Below, in pieces: positions 11,651 to 23,298 of a DNA stretch of 64,000 bases. Made by a program: the position numbers and the translations under genes. How positions within the stretch are numbered: position 1 is the stretch's first letter; each line of letters opens with the position of its first letter. Source of the stretch: Cylindrobasidium torrendii FP15055 ss-10 (Eukaryota; Basidiomycota; Agaricomycetes; Agaricales; Physalacriaceae); assembly GCA_000934385.1 (NCBI GenBank), contig KN880520.1, positions 1 to 64,000 on the forward strand, in the 5' to 3' direction. The notes beneath the pieces were generated by a model. It made no database searches. It was not told where the DNA came from and worked only from the letters and a program-made list of their open reading frames with translations.

Positions 11651-13348
11651 ATGGCCGACCTCGCAAGCGCCCTTCTCTGTGGTGGTTGCGTTGCTTTCAC
11701 GTATGCTCCCAACACCATCGCATCCAAACTCTAGCTGAAAATTTCTTGCAGCCTTAGCGGCGTCCTCGGCCTTCAGGTTTTCCATTATCTCAGGTTGCAT
11801 AAGACGGAGCGGTGGACAAGGGTTGCCGCCTTGATTTGCTGGTGCGTTGTAGATCCCCCGGAAATTGGCATGGTCACTCACAAGACTGCAGCTTCATCGA
11901 CTTCGCCCATTCGGCCTTCACATTCCTTGCTTTGTTCCACCATCTTGCCGTCGTTCCACAGGATCTTTCGGACACTGTCCATTAGTGCGTCCTGGCCCAC
12001 AATCATCGTGCCACCTCATCGTTGACTGTCGGTGATTCTAGCTCTGTGCCTGCGGCGCTTGTCTTCACTGTTTGTCTACTTTTTCTCACGCACGCTCAGC
12101 CTCTCAGATCAACGCAGGGTTTGCAGTCATTTTGCACACACACATCAAAGACTTTCTATATCCATCAACGTACTTCTCCTCCATCCTCCCTCTGAAACGT
12201 TTGCTGATCTGTCCTGGTGTGCAGGAAGGAGGAATTGGTTCTTGACCGGACCATTGGTATGTGCTTTCCCACAAATTCTCTGGCCATGGCTGAACCTTTG
12301 CAGTTAATCAACTCATTCATCGCGCTGAGTAGGTCATTGTCATTGAGGGTCGTTGCATACCTAGTGCTTACGCAATGCTCCAGCCTGCATGTCTTCCTGC
12401 GCCGTCGTGCTGTATGAATTTCTCCCAAAGTGTTCGCTAGTCAAATCTCACGTATTGCTAGGCTTACCTCGCGAAAATTTACTTCCTTCTCAGAGCGTGT
12501 CCCAGGGGTAGGTCGTTTAATTGGATCATGTAGGCCTTCTCACTCAATCATCTTGATAAAGCTCCTCCTCACAGCAGCATTGTCCCTGTCTACTGCACTC
12601 GATGTTACAATGACCATACTTGCTTGCACAACGCTCCGTCGCATTCCTGTGCCAGGATTAGCCAAGTCCGTTTACTCACGCATCTATCTTGTCACCAACT
12701 TACCAAAGACGTAGGCCACATCGCGCCCCGAATGTGCGAACACAAGCACTACTTGGCTCGGGTTTGCTCGCGTCGTGCGTTTCGCCCACTCCCTAATAAT
12801 CATTTTTATCGACAAACACCCAGTGTGTCTACTGGCTCGGCGATGCTCTGTGTAGGTGTTGTTGCGTTTGAGGATGCACGTCACTGACAGCCTATCAGTG
12901 GGTATCCGCTCCGACACATTTTTTCTACCTCGGCCTTCTGTGCGTCGTCGGGAAAGTACACGCCAACACCCTCATATTCGATTTTCACTTCGCACGCGAC
13001 CCCATTTGCACCGACCTCCCACGACATGCCCCGACTACAGACCCGTACACACCACCACTGTCGCCCGTTCCACGACGCGAGAGAAAGCGCATGGAGAGTT
13101 TGACGACTGTGTCCGACTGGGCGAGCATGATCCATGTGCCTAAGAATGCGCTTGCGAGGAGCCCGCCACCGTCACCGCCGCGCATAGAGGTTATGGTTGA
13201 GCGCACGGTAGAGTATGGTGTTGGAGCGTACTCGCCTTCGACTTGGTGCCGACCGACATCTACGGTCACATCCCTAGCGTCGAGTTCCGATACTAGACAG
13301 AGTGGTGCACGGGTATACACCACTGATAGTGTTCATTATGAGTACTAA
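11651..13348 (+). CDS. DUF6534-like seven-helix membrane protein (model incomplete)
   Basis: The first four exons splice well: 11651-11700, 11752-11841, 11892-11984 and from 12042, joined in phase through introns of 50-57 nt. They read like the N-terminus of basidiomycete DUF6534 membrane proteins: AFTLSGVLGLQVFHYLR, then RVAALICCFIDFAHSAF. Later blocks also appear in family order: RRNWFLTGPL near 12240, AALSLSTALDVTMTILAC near 12570-12640, and FFYLGLLCVVGKVHANTL near 12920-12980. A hydrophilic Ser/Pro-rich tail ends at 13348. I could not find a fully consistent exon chain between about 12100 and 12900. The gene may have small exons I missed, or it may be decaying. Family function is unknown; members have several membrane helices. 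Confidence 0.55.
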
Positions 13349-13785
13349 GTCTCCGAGTTTGTTCGCTCCTTCTGTTGTCGCTTTCTTCCAGCCATCTGGC
13401 GTGCACATCCTTGTTTTTTTAATTCACCTTCTACCTACAGCTTTTACCGTCTGTGTATATTACTAACTTTGTTGTATATTGTAACTTAGCGTATATAGTC
13501 TACATATTCCAGGTTTGTGTAATTCATCGTCCAGAGAATTTGAAGACTGGAGTCACTTCAAGCCTTGGTTCCGTTGACAGGTTATACTTACCAAGTGGTT
13601 GCAAGTGCTGCTCAGCGTCACACATACTATAAAGTTCGATGCAGCTTATTTAGAGTCAATGCGTCAGAGCTGAGCGCTGAGCGCTGAGCGTGGGAGACTT
13701 CTACGTGCCGACTTGGCCGAGAAATTGGACGCGAAGAGCTCTTCGTTTCGCCCTTCGACGACTCAGTGTGAATTTTTTTCGAACG
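13349..13785. other. intergenic, no gene seen
   Basis: This AT-rich stretch separates two plus-strand genes. It is probably the terminator and 3' UTR of the first and the promoter of the second. The sequence just before the next gene carries a short direct repeat, GAGCGCTGAGCGCTGAGCG, at about 13672-13690. Confidence 0.5.
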
Positions 13786-15543
13786 ATGGAGTACACCGCG
13801 CAACGTAAGTACAGTTGTTGTTCCCTTTTCCTCGTCTCTCATAACACACTTGTAGAGCCCGCTGGCTTGTCCGAAGAAAAAATAGTCGCCTTCCTTCGGG
13901 ATGGTCATCCTTTGTTGTCGACGGAGAGAGCGCATATACGGTCTGCTATCCCTGATCTGAGGGCGACATTGCACCAGCACTCGATCCGTCTCCAGGCGTT
14001 GAAGTCGGTCTTGCGAGTCTTCGAAAGCGAGCACGCTTACGTCGGCGCGAAGCTCCAGAAGTACGAAGCTGTTTTTGCCCCGATCCAGCACGTTCCAGAC
14101 GACGTACTCCTCGAGATATTCAGGTTGTGTCTCCCACTGCCTATTGAGGACGACGTCTTTTACCCCAACATCAACGTCCGCTGGCAACTCACCAAAGTTT
14201 GCCACGCTTGGAGAGAGCTCGTTCACAACACTCCTTCGCTCTGGGAATCAGTGGTTATCCAAAATCACCCTGATTTTGTGTCGAATAGGTACACACTGCA
14301 TCGTTACCTGGAAATGTCCGGACAACACCCTCTCCGAGTCGTGTTCGAAGACGGGGCGGGAAAGGATGACATGTGCCCGATCGCAAATATACTCTTCAAG
14401 ACATCGTCGCGATGGAAGGTTTTGTGCATGCAGTTCAAGATTGAAACCTTTGCGCAGGAGACGTCCAAAGTGGTTGACATCTATCGCAAGTTCAACAAAA
14501 CGACAATTGAGGAGCTGTACCTCACCCTCAGTGCCAAAGGGTCGCCATACGATTTCCCCCAGGCCCTCGAAAACTTCCAGTCGTTCTTGAAGCATACGCT
14601 CCCCAAGTTCACTTCCCTTCGAAGAGCCGACCTTCCAGGTTCTAGTTTTGCACAATTCACACCAGTGGGATTGCCGAGGACCGTAACCCACTTCAAGGCC
14701 CCGTCCTACGCTCAGGCTCTACACCACCTGAAGGCTATGCCAAATCTCATTGAACTGCACTTTGCCCATAACCACTGCGCATCGCAGTCAACCAATTCTC
14801 TTCCAGCCGTGCGGCATGACACTCTGCGTGTTCTGCGTATGTGCAAGTATTTCACCCTGGACAACCTTACCTTGCCTGCTCTGGGAGAGCTTACCGTCGG
14901 CCTTGACCCCAACCTCATTCGATCCGGCGCGAATCGGAAACCATGCGTAGTCGATCCGACCCACCTTGACTCGCTGGCCTCCTTCATTGAACGGTCGAGG
15001 TGTCGCTTGAAATCCTTGGTGTTACTTGACCCCAGTCTTATGTTGGACCAGCGCCTCATCAGCGATGTCCTGGATCCACTTTCGGATTCACTGGTGTCCC
15101 TCGGCCTGTCCCTCGTTCCGACAGATCCTGAGTGCGCATGCCAACTGCGACGCATGGTTCGGCGGCCAGACGTGAAAGGACCTGCCCCACGTCTCAAGTA
15201 CCTCGAGCTCAAGCTCGCGTTAGTTGCAGTGGGGCAAGATGCAGCCAACCAGGACATGCTGCAGGCGATATCGGAACTCATCATTTCACGGTGCGATCCT
15301 CTCATCGCGGCGAAATGGGGGACGGCGGTACTCAAAGGAGTACGAACGCATCTCTATTATCGTGAATTTTTCGTGCAGCTCGAAGAGATGTGCGTGCGCG
15401 AGTTGGGAGAATTTGTCCCGGTATTCGACAGAGCTGTGCATCGTGCGTATTCGGATACGGTTCACTGGGAGGGCCCTGGGTGGGCGGACAGGACGTCGCT
15501 CGCTGCATGCATGGGAGTGTGGCAGGATGAGTTTGGATATTGA
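13786..15543 (+). CDS. F-box domain protein
   Basis: Two exons, 13786-13804 and 13856-15543, join in phase to 568 residues; the 51-nt intron begins GTAAGT and ends TTGTAG. After a short coiled stretch (EKIVAFLRDG to about residue 90) comes the F-box: IQHVPDDVLLEIFRLCLP, then WQLTKVCHAWRELVHNTPSLW, which matches the Agaricomycete F-box-like pattern. The long C-terminal part is leucine-rich with loose repeats and probably recognises the substrate of an SCF ubiquitin ligase. The tiny first exon is needed: without it the longer open frame would run through the intron. The substrate is unknown. Confidence 0.8.
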   Translation: MEYTAQRKYSCCSLFLVSHNTLVEPAGLSEEKIVAFLRDGHPLLSTERAHIRSAIPDLRATLHQHSIRLQALKSVLRVFESEHAYVGAKLQKYEAVFAPIQHVPDDVLLEIFRLCLPLPIEDDVFYPNINVRWQLTKVCHAWRELVHNTPSLWESVVIQNHPDFVSNRYTLHRYLEMSGQHPLRVVFEDGAGKDDMCPIANILFKTSSRWKVLCMQFKIETFAQETSKVVDIYRKFNKTTIEELYLTLSAKGSPYDFPQALENFQSFLKHTLPKFTSLRRADLPGSSFAQFTPVGLPRTVTHFKAPSYAQALHHLKAMPNLIELHFAHNHCASQSTNSLPAVRHDTLRVLRMCKYFTLDNLTLPALGELTVGLDPNLIRSGANRKPCVVDPTHLDSLASFIERSRCRLKSLVLLDPSLMLDQRLISDVLDPLSDSLVSLGLSLVPTDPECACQLRRMVRRPDVKGPAPRLKYLELKLALVAVGQDAANQDMLQAISELIISRCDPLIAAKWGTAVLKGVRTHLYYREFFVQLEEMCVRELGEFVPVFDRAVHRAYSDTVHWEGPGWADRTSLAACMGVWQDEFGY

Positions 15544-15741
15544 GAAAACATAAGCCTAGATATTTGCAATGCTCCTTTGTTAGAAAAAGAAATTGAACTT
15601 TTTGGACGATAATCACCCGGAGTCGAACGATGAGCCTAGCATAACTTCCAGCGCGCCACCGTTTGTAGATGACATCATGCGGGGTAGGGTCACTCGGATC
15701 TGGCGGAACTTGGTTCGCAAGCAACCACGACGACGACGAGC

Positions 15742-18700
15742 ATGAGCTGTGCACACAACCACACCGGCGCATACCCCGTTATCAACCACTCTCCCGGCGA
15801 GAAGTGGGTCAAGGGCATCACTCAAGGACGGCTGGGAACGTTTCAAGGCGGACACTATGCCGACGAGAACATCTCCGCCCTTTTGTATCACCACCGCATC
15901 GACAACAGCGAGAATATTAAGCTCGAAGTGTACGTCTCGGCATCCGAGACGCCCGAGCGCACCGCCAGCTGACACGGCGGCACAGATGGAGCGCGCCCGA
16001 CCGGTCAAAGCCATCGTTCAAAGAGGCAATGAAGCAGAAGTTTCGCCCTGCGAAGAAATATGAGCAGTTTGGGCCGTCTTGTGCGTGTCATTCTATCCAA
16101 CTTGTCGCTCACTAACGCGTTGAAGGGGTATGCTGCAACGCAGAACACGCGTCGTCCTTCCTGATCACATTGCACAGACAAACCACTGGTTCAAGGTCGA
16201 GCTGACCATTCCCGGGTACTGGCAGCAGTACGAAGTCGTTCAATGTGCGCCATTGTCCCGCATATTGACCTTATCTGACCTATCCTAGTCGAATTCGATG
16301 GCGGTTGTGAGGCCATGATATTTACTCCGGACGGACTCCCCCTCCAAGGTGCGTTAGCCTCGACGCGTCTATCGTCCTTATCTGATATGCCCAGGCATTA
16401 CCGGTGGCTCTGGCGGAGACCGACGCGTCGAGCACATCATTCCTATCGAAGCGCGCCGTGCTGGCAAGTACGAGGTCGTCGTCGAAATGTCCTGCAACGG
16501 CATGTTTGGTGTTCCCTGGAGCGGAGACACCATCGACCCACCAGACGTGAGCAACTCGTGAACCGGCGTGGCTCGAGACTGACACAGTTTGGGTCGGTCA
16601 GATGAACAGGTACTTCACTCTGTGGATGGCGGACCTCGTCGTCCCAAACCAGAATGCTTGGCACTTGCTGTGGGACTTCCAAACTCTGCGCGAAATCATC
16701 GACAATGTTGCCGGAAACTCGTCCCTCCAGAACAAAGCACTTGTGACCGCCAACACCATCATCAACACGCTTAAAGCCACAGACCCGTCTACTATCAATG
16801 TCTGCAGGCGTATCGCAGAACAAGTCTTCGGCGAAGGATGGCAGGCCAAGGGTGCAAAGATTTACGACGAAGGGGACTCTTCGAAGGAAACCGCTATTTG
16901 GGGTATTGGACAGTACGTGGTCCTTGTGCCGAGCTACCTTTCATCTTACCTTCGCAAAGTTGCCACATCGATACCGCTTGGCTCTGGCCATACCATGTCA
17001 CTCAGCAGAAATTAGCGCGCTCCTGGTCTACCCAGGTCGACCTCATGGAACGGTACCCCGAGCATCGTTTCTCGTGCTCACAGGCCCAGCAATTCAAATG
17101 GCTAGAAGAGGTTCGTCTTTACCTTGATCCTCATAGTTTGTTTATAACATGCACCGTAGCTGTACCCTCCACTCTTCGAGAAGGTCAAGGCCAAGATTCT
17201 CGATGGCCGTTTCCAGCCTGTCGGCGGGTCGTGGGTCGAAAACGATGCGAACATGCCGTCTGGAGAGGCGCTCGTCCGCCAATTCCTCTTTGGCCAGAGG
17301 TTTTTCGAGTCGCGGTTCGGAAAACGCTGCGACACCGCCTGGCTTCCTGACTCCTTTGGTCTGAGTGGGGCTCTGCCTCAGCTTATTCGCGGCGCCGGCA
17401 TGAAGTACTTCTTCACCCAGAAGTTGAGCTGGAATAACATGTGCGTTCTTGTGAAGTCGTAGGAATAAGTTGTACTGACTCCTCGCCAGTAACCGTTTCC
17501 CTCATTCGACTTTCAACTGGGTCGGCATCGATGGCACCCAGGTGCTCTGCCATATGACGCCCGTCGACACGTACACGGCACAAGCGACTGTAAACGATGT
17601 CAAGAAAGGTATCGAGAACCATAAGGTTGGTAATATAATCTTATGCGACGAAATGACGCTGATGGTGTTGGTAGAACCTCGAATCCTCCGACAAGGCTTT
17701 ACTTGTGTTCGGGAACGGTGATGGAGGAGGCGGCCCTCTTGCCAAGATGCTGGAAAATGTAAGATACACGTCCCCAAAAGTGATGTAGATGTTGACCTAT
17801 CTGCAGCTTCGTCGTATTCGCGCGGTCAACAATATCCACAAGGAAATTCCATCAGTGAAGATGGGTCACTCCGTCGATGAGTTTTTCGACATGCTCTTGG
17901 ATACCACAAGCAACGGTGCACGTCTGCCCAATTGGTGAGTGATTCGCTACTTGCAGATGAACATCGCTGACACGGAATAGGCATGGCGAGCTATACCTCG
18001 AGTTCCATCGTGGCACATACACCTCGCATAGTCCCATCAAGAAGGGTAACAGGCATTCCGAGATCCTGCTCCGAGATATTGAACACCTTGCGACATTGGC
18101 CTCAATTTACAAGCCTAAGGAATACAAGTACCCTAGAGCAGCTATCAACGAGAATTGGGAGAAAGTCTTGCTCAACCAATGTAAGCCTAACCGCGTTGGG
18201 CTGGTCTAGCTTACTGACCTTGGTATACAGTCCACGATGTTCTTCCTGGATCTGCCATGTTTGTCAACGCCATCCATCTCAAATGTCGATACTAACATCC
18301 TATCTAGCGGCATGGTGTATGACGATGCCCAAAAGCTTTACGAAGAGGTGGCCAAGAGCGGCAAAGCGTTGCTCGAGGATGCCTTCAGCGTCCTCTTCCC
18401 TGGATCCGTCAGCATTTCTTTGCCATCTTTCAAGAACCAAGCATTCAAGCTTGGGGAGCTCGTCGCGGTCAACACGACGTTCTTGCCTCGGAAGGAAATC
18501 GTGCGCGTACCGACCGCGGGTCTGAGGGCAGCAAGAGGCGAGGTTGTGCAAACCTCGAGGGATGGGAAGGATGCATATGTTGTGATGGAGTGTGCGGCAG
18601 GAAAGGAAGGAAACTCGTATGCGATGGTCACGGACGTTGGTGGGGCCAGTCTCAAGAACGTCCCGGCGCCAGTCTCTGGTAGGGTTCCAATTCCAGTTCT

Positions 18701-20186
18701 TTGTGCAACGAGCTGATCATCTGTGTAGTGTACTCGAATGGCACAGACCACTTCGTGCTGCGCAACTCGAATGTGCAGTTGACTATCGACAAGGGCAGGA
18801 TTACCAGTCTTCTCGATGTCAAGCTTGACCGGGAGCTGCTTGTCGAAGGGCAAACGGGCGGCCTTATTATCTTCGAGGATAGGCCAAACTACTGGGATGC
18901 TTGGGGTGAGCATACACTTCTGTGTACCCGAGAATCGGATTTCTGACATGGTTGTGCTAGACGTTGAAATCCACCATCTGGAGATGGCGCATCCTATCGA
19001 ATTCACGAACATGACAGTCGTCTCCCACGGACCGCTGAGGTCGGCTGTCAAGGCTGATATCAAGTACGGTCAGAGCACCATCAGCATCACGGTTAGTCCC
19101 ATTTCCTATCATCTTTGGCTCGCGTTGATGAACCGCCCCCTAGATTGGATTGGACGCGGTCTCTGCAACAGTCAAGGAAGAGTCGCGGTCACTCTTTGTG
19201 TTCGAAGCGGACGTGGACTGGCGCCAGCGCCATGAGTTCCTCAAGTGTCAGTCTCCTCTCATCCGTCATTCGCCTCTGGTCTAACCACGCTCTAGTCCAA
19301 CTCCCACTTGACATCCATAGCGACAACGCAACATACGAGACACAATTCGGATATGTCCAACGCCCGACGCACAAAAACACGAGCTGGGATATCGCCAAAT
19401 TCGAAGTGTGCGGACACAAGTACGCGGACCTCAGCGAGTACGGGTATGGAGTGGCCATTCTATCGGAGAGCAAGTATGGTTTCTCGTGCTTGGGCAATGT
19501 TTTGAGCATTTCGCTGTTGAGGAGCTCCACGGCGCCAGACGCGGAGCAGGATCAGGGCCGTCACCAGTTTTCTTGGGCGGTCATGCCGCACAAGGGCTCT
19601 TTCCTCGAGTCAGACGTTCCTCAGGCTGCGTACCTCTTCAATTCTCCTATGTTCAGTGAGTGTTCAGTCCATAGCGCAGTTGAAGGAGGATGTGCTAACG
19701 ACACCATGCAGTCCGGCACGCTGCCGCCGGGCCCGCTGCCGTTGTGGACAAGTCGCCGTTCACAGTCACTGGAGCGCCGAACGTGTTCCTCGAGACGATC
19801 AAGCGTGGAGAGGACGATGACAAGAAGACGACGACGATTGTGCTCAGAATTTACGAAGCTCTCGGTGGACATGCAGTCGCGAAGCTCAATATCGGCGCTG
19901 GTATTGAGGTGAAGAAGGCAGTGTTGACGAACCTTTTGGAGGATGAGGAGGGATCCGAGGTGTTGACTGTGGATGGACCGAGCGTTGAGGGAGAGGGACG
20001 GAGCTTGAAGCTCAACTTCCATCGGTTCGAGGTCAAGACGGTCAAGCTGACGATCGGAAAAGCAAAGGAGTGAGTGCCTCTTCTCGTTTGTTTGTGCCCC
20101 TTTGGGAGGGAGTGCTTTCGTGACTGACTGTGTTCTGCAGGCGCGATAGCTGGGTCATGGCTGAGCCCTTGGAGGAGCACTTCTAA
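15742..20186 (+). CDS. AMS1: alpha-mannosidase, glycoside hydrolase family 38
   Basis: A gene of about 20 exons encoding a class II alpha-mannosidase of the yeast Ams1 type. The N-terminus ([20 protein letters not shown]) and a galactose-binding-like region precede the catalytic GH38 domain. [13 protein letters not shown], assembled across an intron near 16970, carries the zinc-binding His and Asp. [19 protein letters not shown] near 17350 and the [18 protein letters not shown] region near 18150-18250 follow. The C-terminal beta-domains run to the last exon ([14 protein letters not shown]), which joins after an intron of about 70 nt and sets the stop at 20184-20186. The enzyme removes alpha-linked mannose from free oligosaccharides or N-glycans. 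Yeast Ams1 acts in the vacuole after cytoplasm-to-vacuole transport, and there is no signal peptide here, which agrees. The symbol follows the yeast orthologue. Confidence 0.92.
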
Positions 20187-20807
20187 GGTCCGGGCACTGA
20201 CGGCAATTAGTGCCAAGGACGTGGACAGTATCTGTACCGTGTACGATGAAGTTATTGTATAACACTCGAAATGAAAGTTATCTGGTCCAGGAAGTATCGC
20301 TTATTTTTAGTCCGGACAGCATACATAGTAGGCTGCGAGAAATGTTGAGGTGCCCCTCAAACATGTTTGGCGTGACCTTAGTGACTGAGGAGACCATGTT
20401 GGAGTTGGTCCTACAATTCTAGTAGTACCAGGAAACATATGCATACAAGGCTTGCTTGGACACACATACCAATCATTTCACACTGGTGAGGTGAGCTCAA
20501 ACGTATGTTCGCACTTTTCCTCTTTGAGATTCCTTGGAACCCGGGGTTAGTAGCGCATGTATCGCAGACTCCATAACAAGCTCCAAGTCGAGGCAGTGCA
20601 TAAGTAGGATAAGTCATGAAATGTAAAGTTGGTCAAGCGTCACGACGACTCAAAGCAATGATACGTACTGGGATAGTAAGGAAAAGTCGGTGAGGTGAGA
20701 TTGGGGCGTTCATTCCAGCACCTCTTCGACAGTGAACCCGGCGAAAGTTCGTCCCCTAATGACCTTCAGACCTTAGGTGCTCGACATAAGATTAGTATGT
20801 GGCCAGC
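20187..20807. other. intergenic, no gene seen
   Basis: This is the 3' flank of the mannosidase and the upstream region of the carboxylesterase. I see no gene in it. Confidence 0.5.
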
Positions 20808-20815
20808 TATATAAG
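20808..20815 (+). promoter_or_regulatory. TATA box of carboxylesterase copy 1
   Basis: TATATAAG lies 63 bases before the ATG at 20871. This is a suitable distance for a TATA element in a fungal gene with a short leader. Confidence 0.55.
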
Positions 20816-20870
20816 TCGTTTAAATCATCCAGTGGGAGCATATCACTATCTCCCTCGATTTCCATCCAAC

Positions 20871-23122
20871 ATGACCTTACGCCTTCAATTCCTTTTGATC
20901 TTCACTATGGGCATTGTCGCGACAGTTACAGGGCTGCCGCACGTCGCCGTGGACGACGCAATCTTTCTCGGGACTCGTACCGACGTAGATGTTGAAAGTT
21001 ACTTAGGCATCCCTTTCGGGAAACCTCCGTGCGTACTTCATTGTGGCCTTCAGCATCTATTACACTCGTACTGATACGTGAGTAGAACAGGAAACTTGCG
21101 GTTCAATCTTCCTCAGGCCGTCGACCCGTATCACGGTGTGATCAATGCTACTGTGTATGGTTCAAACTGCCCACAGCAAACGATGCCAAGTGTTCCGGAC
21201 CTATCTATCGTCCCCAATTCAACTGCAGAATTTCTGAAGAGCTCAGAATACGCAGCCATATCTGACTTTGCTGAGGATTGTGAGTACTTGATGTGAATGT
21301 ATGCTTATTTGTTGACACCAGTTGCAGGTCTTTCGCTGAACGTGATACGTCCGGCTGGCATAGACGAACACACCAAATTACCGGTGGTAGCGGTGCGTTA
21401 ACTATCTGTTCCCTTGTCGAGTTTTATGATTAACGTGTGTCAAGTGGGTGTTCGGTGGCGGATTCGAAGTCGGAGGCTCCGCTCAGTAAGATCGCGTGAC
21501 CATCTCTATGCGCATCTAACATTTTCCTCCAAAGTACGGGTTCTCCGCATGACGGTACATCTATCGTTCGCCACTCCATCGAAATCGGTAGACCTATCAT
21601 TTATGTCTCTATGAACTATCGGCTCTCCGGTAAGAGGACATGTTTAGACATTGCTCATTTTCGGCTAACAAGAAACAGCATTCGGTTTTCTTGCTAGTAA
21701 AGAGGTTAAAGAAGCAGGCGTTGGTAATCTCGCTCTCCACGATCGTGCGTACTTGTGTCCTCGTGATCGTGAATGGTAAACTGATCGACATCTTGTAGAG
21801 CGCCTCGCCCTCAAATGGATTCAGAGATACATACATAACTTTGGGGGGGATCTATCACGGGTGACTCTGTACGTCTTGCTTTATTATTCTAGAGTTTTCG
21901 GATGCTCAAACTAATGCATACCCCACAGATGGGATTTCTCCGCCGGTGCAATTTCAGTGACATCCCACCTTGTTGCGTACGATGGGGATACCCAAGGACT
22001 TTTCCACTCTGTATTTGCTCAAGCTGGCTCACCAATGTCCATGGGCGATGTGACAGACGGGCAGCCTTGTGAGTGTTCTGCCAGGCTGGTCATTTGTTTA
22101 GCTAATTCGTGCTGCCGAAGTCTACGACATACTGGTTAAAGAAACGTGCTGCTTTGAAGCAGCTGATACTTTGGACTGCATGCGTCATGCGGACTACGAA
22201 GTGCTACTAGCAGCTATGAACAAGACACCCTTTTTCTTCAGCTACGAGGTATGTCAGTTTCTCATCTTGCGCTCATTGAATCTATTTACGAAGAAAGTAC
22301 AGTCTGTTCATCTCACCTGGCTCCCTCGAGTCGATGGGGTCCTGTTCTCCGACAACCCTCAGAGACTACTCGAACAACACAAAGTTGCAAAGGTCCCAAT
22401 AGTCACTGGCGACTCCGACGATGAAGGAACTATATTCATTTTCAATCAATTGAACATAACGTGTGTTTGGCCTTTTACCTCAAACCCTTTCCCCCCATTC
22501 TGATCGCGTTTGTACTAGGACTGACGAACAGTTCCATGAATACATCGCAACAAACTACCGTCCCGGGGCTTCGAACCACCAAATACATGAGCTTCTCGAG
22601 CTCTATCCTTCTCCCCCAGCTGAAGGATCCCCCTTCGACACAGGCGACGCGTATGCGCTCACGCCACAATCCAAGCGGATCGCTAGCATTGAAGGAGATA
22701 TCATTCTCCAGGCCCCTCGTCGATTCCTCCTCAACGCGCTTTCGGGATATACAGATATGTGGACATATAGTGCGTGCATCAACCTACCTTTTGACGATGC
22801 GAGCACTGACTCGCATTGGACATTTACTACAGTCGACCGTCGAGGCAAGCACGCGATTCCAGCCTTAGGAACGCACCATGGCCACGATGTTTTAAACAGC
22901 TACGGCGGAGGCGAGCTGGCCGACTACCTCGTACACTTTATGTACGACCTGAATCCAAACGGCGGCAGCAACAGCACTGAGTGGCCCAAGTGGACACCCA
23001 GGGAACGAAGCATACTGTCGCTCGAGGACGGTGAGACGCCAGTTGTCGTTGGACAAGACACCTTTAGGAGCGATGCCATGCAAAAGCTCTCAGAGCTATA
23101 CTTGCAGTATCCTTGGACCTAG
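20871..23122 (+). CDS. secreted type-B carboxylesterase/lipase, copy 1 (altered nucleophile elbow)
   Basis: A gene of about 12 exons encoding an alpha/beta hydrolase of the Candida rugosa lipase/cholinesterase family. It starts with a signal peptide (LRLQFLLIFTMGIVATVTG). Family blocks follow: ESYLGIPFGKPP, WVFGGGFEVGG (oxyanion hole), IYVSMNYRLS, GFLASKEV, and LALKWIQRYIHNFGGD. The nucleophile elbow reads WDFSAGAISV, not the usual GxSxG, because a residue that is Gly in relatives is Asp; the catalytic Ser is kept. The acid residue is in GDSDDEGT and the His in GTHHGHDV. The protein ends at LYLQYPWT. It probably cleaves carboxylic esters outside the cell. A close homologue lies on the other strand at 42968-45185. 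Loss of the Gly may reduce or change activity. Confidence 0.85.
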
Positions 23123-23298
23123 GTCTAACTTCTCAGAGCAAACCTGGAGCAAACAATGGACTCCTTGAACCCCTTTGATTGGAACACTTTTTTCTTATCA
23201 TCTATGCACTATGTCTTTTAATAACAACCAAATAAATTAATACACACTAGTAATGCAATTCTAACATCCATAACATCTAACCTCTCTATCAAACATAC

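Noticed and set aside
12531..13323. Possible spliced gene on the minus strand
   Set aside because: It splices plausibly, but the plus strand has recognisable DUF6534 blocks (YLGLLCVVGKVHANTL, SLSTALDVTMTIL) over the same bases. I favour the plus strand.
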